From: Oryzias latipes
Lineage: Eukaryota; Chordata; Actinopteri; Beloniformes; Adrianichthyidae
NCBI RefSeq assembly: GCF_002234675.1
Contig: NC_019868.2
Coordinates: 3,636,909 to 3,700,908 of the forward strand
Reading direction: 5' to 3'
Length of the DNA stretch: 64,000 bases
Shown in pieces: positions 45,001 through 50,316 of the stretch. The notes beneath the pieces were generated by a model. The model had not been told where the DNA came from. It saw only the letters and a program-made list of their open reading frames with translations, and ran no database searches. The position numbers were made by a program, and so were the translations under genes. Within the stretch, counting starts at the first letter, position 1; each line of letters opens with the position of its first letter.

Positions 45001-47710
45001 TGTTTTGTTTTAAGAAAGGGAGATGTGGTATTATACATGTTGGGGGTAACACCCTAGTGGGGGAAGACGTCATGAGAGGCGGGCCCACTAGGTGGAGCAG
45101 TAGCGAGAGTTGAGGACTGTATGTTTTGTTTCCGGTGGTTGAATAAACAGTCTACAGCACGTCCCGTCCCGGAGCCTTCTTGAAGAAGCAACATCACGAC
45201 AGTTACTTTTTACAGTTTATTTTAACATGACTGTAAGTGTTCTACTTGTGTTGTTTTATCAGGAACAGATTTGTGTACAAATCTTGGGATGACCTTGGAT
45301 CCAGCTGCTTCCTAATTTAGGAGATGGTTTTAGTGGCCAGGAGTCTGCTGAAAAGAAATTTGAGTCTACCCTTGAAAAAGAGAGTGTCCCTTTGTGCTTA
45401 GTAGCATCACCAACTATTGCTATTGCTGTTAAAAACAAAAAACAAAAACTAACCATAAAGTCTAATACAGAACAGCTAAACATCGATGAAGACGTGACAT
45501 TTTCTTGCCCCCTTCTGCAGTCTGTGCTCCAACCTTAAACCCTCTTATATCTCTGTCGAATAGAACAGAAGACAGTCTTCGTCACAGTTCATCTTTCCCA
45601 GTTTAGCTCGTTCTTTTAGAGCGATTATGCTGGGTTTTTTTAAACAGCGCATCCTGTTCTGTGTTCTGATTGGCCGGAGACCCAATCAATCAATCTCCTC
45701 CGAGCCGTGTCTCCTGTACAGAAACGCAGAGCTCTTCAGATCTACAGAAATATTTGATCTCGATCAGATCTTTGTTTTCATTCTAAGATCCTGGACCTAA
45801 TTTCTATGAAGGGTTGAGAATTTAAACAAGAGAAAAGTGGGAAAATGTTCATGTCTGTCTGAGAAAAGTGTATTTAGGCAGTGAGGAGTTTTACAGCCAT
45901 AAACGTCTGTAATCATTCTCCATGGATTTCACTGATCACGGTTATTTTTAAAACGTAACTCCTGCAATAAACGAGGGAACTCTGTTCTGGTGAAAAGGTA
46001 ACGCAGATGTATGCGTAGCTGCAGCAGAAGACAGAGAAGTTTGCTTCTACTGGATGAGAAACAGACGTGCAGGACACAGCTGTTCAGTTTTAGCACAAAC
46101 TGTGAGACGTGTGATGAGCTGCAGCCCTCAAAGTCTTTGTCAGGATTATGACTGGAGACGATCCACTATTTTTTTGGTTGTTTTTTTTCAAATGAATCAG
46201 TATATTTTTCCTGAATTTTTGTCTTTGAAAATCATAGGGTGTTTTTTGGTCATTGTTTTATTTCATTAATAATGTTTTTTTTTTTTTTTTAAAGGATCAT
46301 GAATGAATTAAACTTTATTCATACTGCACTATACAACTCCTTGAAGGTACTAAAGGGCTTCACAATAAAAGAGAGATCTAAAATGGGAACAAAAGCTTTA
46401 AACTAAAAACTCTGGAATATTCTGTTTTAGAATATAATTCTTCAATATAAATTTTTTCATCTACATTCCATGTTATATCATTCTCACTCCAAGCATCTGC
46501 TCCTGGTCCGGCCCTTCTATCAAATTTGCCCACCCCTGATGTAGACAGCTGAGAATGACAGAACCTGCTGCTCCCGGATCCTGCTCAGCAGTTTGTCCTG
46601 GTTCATCACCAGCTCCACATTTAGATGCTCCTGCTGCAGGAGTCGAGACGTTACAGCTTCCAGGTCATTCTGCAGCTTCCTCTCCTTCTCTCTGGACAGC
46701 AGGAACTCGCAATCCAGAACTGCTGCAGCACAGAAGAGAGCAGACCAAAGTCAAACAGCAAAGAAAGTTCAAGGATGTAAAGGATAACAGATACACACTT
46801 TATCCAGCATGGGTCCTTGGCCCAATCCCCTTCGCACTCCTGCCTAACCACAAGGGGACCCATGTCTGGGTCTACACCACATGTGTGAATCAGTCAAAGC
46901 TGATTCGCTGTGGCAACCCCTGAGAGGTGAACAACAACCTTTTTTCACAGCACTGCAAAAAATGTCTTGAAAAATGTCCTCCTCTTCAGTTGGTTCAGAT
47001 TACAGGTGACTGACTGTGTGGAGTTTGCATGTTCCCCCCCCGTGCATGCGTGGGTTCTCTCTGGGGTCTCCGGCTTCCTCCCACCATCCAAAAACATGCT
47101 TCATAGGTGAATTAGCAATCTATAAATTGTCCATAGAATATTCCGTATATTCTTGGGAATATACGGAGGGAGATGAATGACTGAATGTTTGTAAATACTA
47201 CAAACAGACAAGATCCAGCAAGATCATCTTGCTGGATCTACAGGCAGCTCTCTACAGGCAGGACACAGCGCTCCTAGTGGTGGGGTAAAGGTAAACATTC
47301 TATCTTTGATTCCTTTTTTGATGCAATTGTTCAGTATCATATCAGAAATGTTGATTTGGTAACAATGTTTTGTTTAGAGAAGGTAAAACATGAAACCAGA
47401 TGACGGAAAGCTGTCTCCTCCCTCATGAGGCCGTTGACCTTTCAGGTGAAGCTTGAACATTAACGACCTGCTGGACTTTGCTTTCGATCTGTTCTTTTCT
47501 GCTGTTTCCGAGGACTATCTGATCCCATCTGGATCATTTTGTGGCTGGAGGTCCGTCATGCAGTTCCCCACCCCGATGATGATCATGAACCTATGAAGCT
47601 CTAAGTGGGAAAGACTCACCTTTGTCGTGCGCCAGGCGCGTGCACTTTGCGGTCAGGTACTGGATCTGACTGTAGTCCTCATCCCTGTGCGCTCTGAAAA
47701 ACCTCCTCAT
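26841..47710 (-). CDS. Six-exon coiled-coil protein gene, 274 aa
   Basis: I assembled this gene by hand from six minus-strand blocks with AG acceptors and GT donors. CDS exons are 47710-47620, 46722-46565, 31763-31561, 29821-29713, 27301-27216 and 27018-26841 (91, 158, 203, 109, 86 and 178 nt). They total 825 nt, or 274 codons plus stop, and every junction phase agrees. The product starts [18 protein letters not shown] and is Glu/Leu/Gln-rich almost throughout, with heptad-like stretches such as [19 protein letters not shown], so a long coiled coil is expected. There is no signal peptide or membrane segment. I do not recognise the family and give no function. Intron 2 (14.8 kb) is filled with transposons. 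The C-terminus is the least certain part. Confidence 0.75.
27216..27301 (-). CDS. Coiled-coil gene exon 5
   Basis: The acceptor is 'tgcttgttcctgcag|G' and the donor AGAG|GTGGGG. It encodes [20 protein letters not shown] and RCWMSYVK plus two bases of an Arg codon that exon 6 completes. The Trp/Cys-containing block suggests a conserved motif rather than generic coil. Confidence 0.75.
27423..27672 (+). repeat. Anonymous dispersed repeat, copy 2
   Basis: It shares 'acactctgattgtccaattt' and the following blocks with 662-890, ending at an 'AAAAAATGTGCATGAAC' motif. It lies in intron 4 of the coiled-coil gene. Family not recognised. Confidence 0.55.
27726..27930 (-). mobile_element. piggyBac-type MITE, copy 6 (205 bp)
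   Basis: TTAA lies on both sides (27722-27725 and 27931-27934). The left TIR CCCTTGTGCTATC is intact; the right is slightly decayed (GACAGCATAAGGG). It is inserted in the L2 coding end, where L2 sequence resumes exactly after it. Confidence 0.88.
28196..28800. mobile_element. Unclassified insert with 20-bp inverted repeat
   Basis: It interrupts the L2 remnant. Perfect 20-bp arms (GTGTGCATTATCAGAAAGTA at 28630-28649, complement at 28716-28735) enclose 66 nt. It also carries 'accatggt' motifs near both ends (28180 and 28599). It looks like a DNA-transposon derivative; I cannot name the superfamily, and the boundaries are approximate. Confidence 0.5.
29219..29379 (-). mobile_element. tRNA-derived SINE
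   Basis: On the minus strand, 'cagctcaggcggtagagcag' resembles a tRNA A box and 'ggttggtgggtcaatgcc' a B box. Other L2 copies lack the segment, so it is an insertion in the L2 3' UTR. The tail region contains 'ataaataaagg'. RNA polymerase III transcription is inferred only. Confidence 0.65.
29713..29821 (-). CDS. Coiled-coil gene exon 4
   Basis: The acceptor is 'tgtcatacatag|G' and the donor CAA|GTAAAT. It encodes [20 protein letters not shown] through RDQRTQ and ends on a codon boundary. Confidence 0.8.
29922..31560. other. Intron 3 DNA, no element identified
   Basis: A homopolymer of about 18 G lies at 30668-30685. A 169-codon minus-strand frame (31161-30652) runs through it, and its sequence reads like the decayed end of a LINE ([20 protein letters not shown]) rather than a host exon. 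No other structure was seen. Confidence 0.4.
31561..31763 (-). CDS. Coiled-coil gene exon 3
   Basis: The acceptor has a strong pyrimidine tract ('tgaccccctcttacag') and the donor is CCA|GTACGT. It encodes [20 protein letters not shown] through KLQAELL plus two bases (CA), completed by the first G of exon 4 as CAG. Residue pattern is classic coiled coil. Confidence 0.8.
31764..33235. other. Intron 2 DNA with decayed repeat ends
   Basis: Around 33017-33110, 'gtgtaacgatgcgctaaaat' and 'tcggttcggtac' resemble a hAT-like terminus. At 33200-33226 'gagattaataaagtttttatc' resembles a Rex3/RTE LINE tail. Both are too short to place. The rest is AT-rich with no exon. Confidence 0.4.
33240..34430 (+). 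mobile_element. Tc1/mariner element, 5' end missing
   Basis: The right end 'ccaaacttttggtctgtact' followed by GTA is the standard Tc1 TIR seen in many fishes. No matching left TIR was found before 33240; the sequence there looks like another repeat's tail. It contains the dead transposase described separately. Confidence 0.8.
33255..34230 (+). pseudogene. Tc1-like DD34E transposase, inactivated
   Basis: The N-terminus has the paired-like helix-turn-helix ([20 protein letters not shown]) and the GRPR linker (IGRPRVTS). The catalytic core follows, but the frame has a TGA at 33666 and a TAG near 33699. The catalytic triad is broken: the usual SDES reads SYES, the second Asp (FQQDNEPKH) is present, and the final Glu position reads LNQIKIVW. 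A frameshift near 34130 destroys the C-terminus. Related to, but not the same family as, 18546-19231. Confidence 0.88.
34431..35295. other. Intron DNA, one hairpin, no gene
   Basis: Apart from the hairpin at 34479-34535, I see only short frames and, at 35220-35295, two or three loose copies of a 'ctcaaatcgtgct' motif. Confidence 0.4.
34479..34535. repeat. Perfect 19-bp hairpin with palindromic loop
   Basis: The arm ACCCACTCTGATGAAATGG (34479-34497) pairs with its exact complement at 34517-34535. The 19-nt loop itself holds TTTGGTGCACCAAA. Such a 57-nt foldback could be a small MITE core or a hairpin RNA; no TIR or duplication was seen around it. Confidence 0.85.
35756..35945 (+). pseudogene. 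hAT transposase N-terminal fragment
   Basis: ATG at 35756 opens [15 protein letters not shown]. In another frame, [20 protein letters not shown] follows, the usual N-terminal sequence of hAT transposases of the Charlie/ZBED type. A frameshift lies between the two parts. A possible donor ('gtaagttgg' at 35940) follows. Nothing of the catalytic domain remains. Confidence 0.6.
36247..38282 (+). mobile_element. Non-autonomous Helentron-like (Helitron) element
   Basis: A 14-bp subterminal repeat GGTTGAATGCTGTA (36255-36268) recurs inverted at 38235-38248. A 7-bp stem hairpin (TGCATTT, 8-nt loop, AAATGCA at 38250-38271) lies 7 nt before CTAG (38279-38282) followed by T. Subterminal inverted repeats, a 3' hairpin, a CTAG end and internal tandem repeats are the described features of Helentron-derived elements. 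No Rep/helicase gene. The 5' limit is approximate, and there is no duplication, as expected. Confidence 0.6.
36730..37545 (+). repeat. Tandem 341-357 bp units inside Helentron-like element
   Basis: The block 'ttcaaacattgaaatgttca' through 'ggatggcaacaccacctaca' starts at 36730, 37087 and, truncated, 37428. Smaller 'ccaggattttccaagatttt' and 'ctattttaaccattctacta' motifs repeat across 36330-38100. Units differ by scattered substitutions. Confidence 0.8.
38358..39712 (+). mobile_element. L2 LINE, 5'-truncated 3' half
   Basis: Similarity to the L2 at 4884-9000 starts near 38358 ([14 protein letters not shown]) and runs through RT, C-terminus and 3' UTR to the 'aattgaattgaaattgaatt' tail at 39670-39700. 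It is the best preserved L2 3' half in the window. Confidence 0.9.
38370..39367 (+). pseudogene. L2 reverse transcriptase C-terminal half
   Basis: From 38513 an open frame of 284 codons carries [13 protein letters not shown] (catalytic YADD near residue 22-25), [13 protein letters not shown] and [19 protein letters not shown]. It ends with the L2 C-terminal block [20 protein letters not shown]. Before 38513 the [10 protein letters not shown] block is in the same region but interrupted by a stop near 38440. The 5' part, including the endonuclease, is missing. Confidence 0.88.
40131..40339. repeat. Anonymous repeat left of hAT insertion
   Basis: Sequence such as 'ctggccccttactggcc' recurs reversed near 13617. 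The right side of the hAT (42532-42640) continues a block shared with 662-890 and 27423-27672. Together this suggests one old repeat split by the hAT at 40348-42531. Confidence 0.4.
41032..42349 (+). mobile_element. ORF1-only retroposon with (ATTC)n tail
   Basis: A 1.3-kb insert interrupts the hAT, flanked by a short catag duplication (41027-41031 and 42350-42354). It ends in 'gggattaataaagttttc' followed by ATTCATTC repeats, like a LINE 3' end. It encodes a small membrane-type protein (41174-41626) but no endonuclease or reverse transcriptase. It looks like a non-autonomous LINE derivative that keeps only a first ORF; parent family not identified. Confidence 0.7.
41174..41626 (+). CDS. Retroposon ORF1: 150-aa single-pass membrane protein
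   Basis: The preferred Met is at 41174 ([20 protein letters not shown]); an in-frame Met at 41060 would add 38 residues of no clear character. Residues 25-45 have a Cys/Gly/Trp-rich patch ([20 protein letters not shown]). Residues 61-81 ([20 protein letters not shown]) are a strong membrane segment, followed by a charged, helical tail. The ORF ends at TGA 41624-41626. A second frame ([20 protein letters not shown] and on to 41846) looks like its frameshifted continuation, so the original protein was probably longer. I recall similar sequences from fish repeats but cannot name the family. Confidence 0.6.
   Translation: MDLISWSLNSIEKIFSTLRNGKADPSCPDGTHAAGYTIDPWGKWRLVCLAQLSVEDVEDVYLFGFLIIGFLVIGIGGFLIYQAVWEQKMERGNQSKLLGKIFRGGETQNEKLSQADQKLCACLAHLSRLLETPELVRKMDATLEQVSARI
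42532..42640 (+). repeat. Anonymous dispersed repeat, copy 3 (partial)
   Basis: 'tacttaccatcacgtgttg', 'gttcggtaaaacctgtt' and 'gaagaaaaaatgtggatgaa' match the right part of 662-890 and 27423-27672. Confidence 0.5.
42641..43147. other. Intron DNA with a small palindrome
   Basis: GTGACATCTCAC at 42846-42857 is followed after TTT by its complement (to 42872), and an overlapping palindrome CACTTTGTG...CACAAAGTG spans 42855-42878. No gene was seen. Confidence 0.5.
43148..44884 (+). pseudogene. Ty3/gypsy RNase H-integrase polyprotein remnant
   Basis: The open frame is 578 codons with no internal stop; similarity starts about residue 20. RNase H/connection: [48 protein letters not shown]. Integrase zinc motif: HEGHMG and RCRTCIQE. 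Integrase core: Asp in GADLF, Asp in [10 protein letters not shown] and Glu in SNGEAERAV, so the DDE triad is intact. The C-terminus [16 protein letters not shown] has no chromodomain, unlike the chromovirus at 49962-55164. The RT is gone, so it cannot retrotranspose. Confidence 0.88.
45024..45201 (+). repeat. Solo-side 3' LTR of truncated gypsy (178 bp)
   Basis: It starts TGTGGTATTATACATG and ends CATCACGACA, the TG...CA rule. An AATAAA lies at 45142-45147. It directly follows the polypurine tract. No matching 5' LTR in the window. Confidence 0.8.
45202..45619. other. Intron DNA, nothing recognised
   Basis: No TIR, exon or repeat was identified between the gypsy LTR and the pogo-like remnant. 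Confidence 0.4.
45620..45985. mobile_element. Pogo-like remnant related to 9430-10169
   Basis: It shares 'ttctgattggcc', 'caatcaatctcctcc' and 'gtgtctcctgta' with the copy at 63835-64000. It ends in 'gcaataaacgagggaact', similar to the Tigger-type end at 10150. No coding remains. Confidence 0.5.
46480..46545 (+). mobile_element. hAT terminus fragment
   Basis: 'ggtccggcccttc' then 'aaatttgcccacccctg' reversed is a typical CAGGGGTGGGCAAA-type hAT end. The other end was not found; the stretch before it (46290-46470) is AT-rich. Confidence 0.45.
46565..46722 (-). CDS. Coiled-coil gene exon 2
   Basis: The acceptor is 'cttctgtgctgcag|CAG' and the donor CAG|GTTCTG, a weak but usable donor. It encodes [20 protein letters not shown] through IREQQ, a charged heptad-rich helix. 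It ends on a codon boundary, matching exon 3. Confidence 0.75.
46780..47190 (+). repeat. Degenerate SINE-like repeat
   Basis: 'tgtgtggagtttgcatgttc', then 'gcatgcgtgggttctctctg', 'ctccggcttcctccca' and 'aaaaacatgcttcatagg' is the body of a widespread fish tRNA-SINE (DANA/mermaid-like). The reversed copy at 61243-61545 has the same order. The left part (46780-46920) is unassigned. The repeat lies in intron 1. Confidence 0.6.
47142..47239. repeat. Two adjacent perfect palindromes
   Basis: CCGTATATTC-ttgg-GAATATACGG lies near 47148-47171. AGATCCAGCAAGAT-c-ATCTTGCTGGATCT, 14-bp arms around one base, lies at 47211-47239. Both are in intron 1; origin unknown. Confidence 0.75.
47620..47710 (-). CDS. 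Coiled-coil gene exon 1 (start codon)
   Basis: ATG at 47710 opens [18 protein letters not shown] and continues to LAHDK. The donor is AAAG|GTGAGT, a near-perfect consensus. It ends after one base of a codon, which the CA at the start of exon 2 completes as GCA (Ala). The frame upstream of the ATG was not followed further; this Met begins the protein-like sequence. Confidence 0.75.
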
Positions 47711-48264
47711 GCTTCCCTGAGTGTGCACGCAGTGTCACGCAGTTCTGCAGGGATCTCTTGCCAGAGCGTCATGAGTCTGAACATGAAGGTCCTTCTGAAC
47801 GGAGGGGGCGTGTCTGCTGACGCAACCAGGTGCATTCAACTGTCCTAGGCAGGTGAGGGGAGGGAGGGGCTGCTGCAGCCTCAGGCCAAACACAATTCTA
47901 GGAACACATCTGATCCAGAACCAGGTTCTGTTCTTGCTGTGACAGAAAACAAATCATTTTGCTGGATCTCTCTGTAAAACTGTGAGGTTAAAGTTGAATA
48001 TTTCTGTCACAGAAAAATGTAAAAAGATGGAGAAATAAAAGCAGATGTTTTCATCTGCATATGTTGACCTTGTTTTCTCACAATACTCTGAGTTTGTTAG
48101 TAAATTAGTTGATGGTGAGTTTGTGCTCTTTCAGTAATTTTGTAAGAAATCCTGAATGTTATGTTCTGATCAGCTGTCTGGATGTGAGACAGAGCACCAC
48201 TAGACTTCCATCACATGTTAGCGTTTGTGCAGGAAAGTGCACAGGAAAGTGCACAGAACAATGT
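47711..48264. promoter_or_regulatory. Probable 5' UTR and promoter region of coiled-coil gene
   Basis: This is the stretch immediately upstream of the proposed start codon, before the L1 insertion. It is moderately GC-rich near 47711-47880. I see no clear TATA box on the minus strand in a sensible position. An L1 inserted about 570 bp upstream of the ATG could affect expression; this is inference. Confidence 0.35.
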
Positions 48265-48324
48265 AAGCACCGTTGTAGACTCCCCGAAGACTCCCCAGGG
48301 GCTGTCTCCTCTCCAGGCAGCAAC

Positions 48325-49005
48325 ATGAGTGACATCCTGGATTCAATTGATAAAAGGCTCTCCAGCCTTGATTGCCGTTTAAATCTGCTGGAGATCCTCC
48401 ATAAGGAATTCCAAGGTCTGCGAGAGTCTCTGGAGTTCAGCCAACAGCAGGTGCAGGAGCTCGCAGCGGAGAACCAGGCCCTCAGAGAGACCGTCAAGAC
48501 CTTGGGCCACGACACCGCCCGTCTCTCTGAGGAAAACCGATCCATCAAGGAAACCCTCCTGGATCTTCAGGCGAGGAGCATGAGGGACAATCTAGTGTTC
48601 ACAGGGATTCCAGAAGAGGCAGGAGAAGTCCCGGAGAACATTGTTAAGTCCTTCATAGAGGTCCACCTGAAGCTCCCCAAGGAAGAAGTCCAGAAGATCT
48701 CCTTCCACAGGGTTCACCGGCTCGGAGGAAAAAGGCCGGACAATCAGCGTCCCCGTCCTATTGTTGCTAAATTTGAACATTATAAACAAAAGATGCAGGT
48801 AAAAAGCAGAGGGCGAGAGCTGAAAGACACACATTACAGCGTGAATGATCAGTTTCCAGGCGAGATCCTCCGCCGGCGGAAAATCCTCTTCCCGCTGAGG
48901 AGGAAACACCTGTCTGCTGGAGCCCGTGCGGTGGTTGCCGTTGATAAACTTTTTGTGAATGGCAAGCTGTTCCGGGACCCAGAGGTAACACCCTGGCTGT
49001 GCTGA
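48325..49005 (+). CDS. L1 ORF1 RNA-binding protein, 226 aa
   Basis: The start is set at ATG 48325 (MSDILDSIDKRLSSLDCRLN), 47 bp into the L1. The open frame extends 5' to 48109, but that part lies in host sequence before the target duplication. Residues about 10-85 are a coiled coil (Leu/Gln/Glu heptads) for trimer formation. Then come an RRM-like region (RSMRDNLVFTGIPE, FHRVHRLGG) and the C-terminal domain (PRPIVAKFEHYKQK, RRRKILFPLRRKH). ORF1p coats L1 RNA and acts as a chaperone. No stops or frameshifts, so it could be made. Confidence 0.9.
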   Translation: MSDILDSIDKRLSSLDCRLNLLEILHKEFQGLRESLEFSQQQVQELAAENQALRETVKTLGHDTARLSEENRSIKETLLDLQARSMRDNLVFTGIPEEAGEVPENIVKSFIEVHLKLPKEEVQKISFHRVHRLGGKRPDNQRPRPIVAKFEHYKQKMQVKSRGRELKDTHYSVNDQFPGEILRRRKILFPLRRKHLSAGARAVVAVDKLFVNGKLFRDPEVTPWLC

Positions 49006-49526
49006 AGGCTTTCAGAGGCGCACTGACATCTGCGCTGCCCAGAAGAAACCCGCAAACTTATTTAATTAAATAGGAAATAATCGGATCATCAATAATCCAC
49101 ACCTCTCAGGAAAAGTGTTTTTTCTTTCTCTCACATTCATGTTTCTGTTGTTGTTTCATTGTTTGTTTTTTGTTCTCTTTCCCTCTCTCTTTTCTCTTGT
49201 CCCCCCCCCCCTTCCCATGTTCTCATATGTGAATCAGGTAAAGTCAACGCAACCACGGTGAGTATTTATTTATGCACGGAACGGGCGCGCGCTCATACTA
49301 GCGCGCATAAGAGCATGCACACGCAATCCCGCACACACACACGTTGATAAACTGCAAAAACCTCACTTAGGCTCACACAGGACGCACGCAACATGCAGCT
49401 CATAGCCAAGACACGTTCACCCACAACGCACAGCGCTTGTCAGTGTAGCAGGAACGCACAGCGTGCACGCGCACACGGACGGGCACACGCACTATTTAGC
49501 CTTGCACTCTCCCGGTTAGAACAGCT
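49006..49526 (+). other. L1 inter-ORF spacer
   Basis: A 521-bp non-coding spacer. It has a C-run near 49200-49210 and a CpG-rich, alternating CA/CG patch (49270-49500). Confidence 0.7.
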
Positions 49527-49961
49527 ATGAACAGTCTTAACATCATTAGCTGGAATGTGCGTGGACTTGGTTCTGGGCCAAAGAGATTGAAAGTGTTAAA
49601 TCACCTGAATGATCTTAAAGCAGATATAGCTTTGCTGCAGGAGGTCCATTTATCTTTATCAGCTGGTCAACTCCTGTGCTGTTCCCAGTATCCAGTTATG
49701 TATTCTGCCAGTTTCAACTCCAAACAAAGAGGGGTTGCAGTTTTGATTAATAAAAATGTTACATTTCAGTTACAGTTCATCAATTGGATCAAAATATTAT
49801 ATCACAACCCCAATGCATCAGTTAGAACTAATAAACAGCCTTCCAACAGGTTTTTTCTTGGAAGAGGAACTAGACAGGGTTGCCCACTCTCCCCCTCTCT
49901 TTTTGCAATATTTATCGAGCCTCTAGCTGCAGCAATAAGACACAATGAGAGTATTAAAGGA
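49527..49961 (+). pseudogene. L1 ORF2 5' piece: endonuclease start fused to RT
   Basis: The first 80 or so codons (MNSLNIISWNVRGLGSGPKR, ALLQEVHLS) are the start of the APE-type endonuclease. After GVAVLINKNVTFQLQ the frame jumps directly into RT (FFLGRGTRQGCPLSPSLFAI). A full L1 ORF2 has roughly 400-450 more residues between these points, so an in-frame deletion removed most of the endonuclease and the RT N-terminus. The frame then meets the gypsy target site (KG codons at 49956-49961). It cannot act alone. Confidence 0.9.
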
Positions 49962-50036
49962 TGTTGGGAGAGGGGAGTGGATAACTGAATCCAAGTGCAG
50001 ACACAAACTGATAGAAGTTAGGTTATTCAATTTGGG

Positions 50037-50084
<48 letters not shown>

Positions 50085-50305
50085 CAAGAGATGCAAAAGT
50101 TATTTTAGTTGCTCTTGAGTGTGAAGGATTGTTCAAAGCCAAGGACTTGTTACCACAGGGTGAACAATAATCTGGCGCTGGCTGGAGATCCTCCTCAGGA
50201 ATAAATAGAGTCTGTGATGGCCTGCAGGTGGGGAGGTGCTGATTGTAGAGATGAGCAGCAGGTGTTGGGCTCCAAGGAGGAGGCATGCTCAACAGAACCA
50301 CAACA
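49962..50305 (-). repeat. Gypsy 3' LTR (344 bp)
   Basis: In element orientation this is the downstream LTR. It contains a simple (GGCA)n run at about 50036-50085. The 219 bp right of it match the other LTR without a difference that I can see. Confidence 0.92.
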
Positions 50306-50316
50306 GTACCCCCCCC

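Larger units (their letters stand above)
43148..45201 (+). mobile_element. 5'-truncated Ty3/gypsy retrotransposon
   Basis: It contains the RNase H and integrase part of pol (43148-44884), a purine-rich tract (aagaaagggaga, 45012-45023) and a single 3' LTR (45024-45201). The 5' LTR, gag, protease and RT are missing. It lies in intron 2 of the coiled-coil gene in the opposite orientation. Confidence 0.88.

Noticed and set aside
48109..48324. 72-codon N-terminal extension of L1 ORF1
   Set aside because: It precedes the L1 target-site duplication, so it is host sequence joined by chance in frame.
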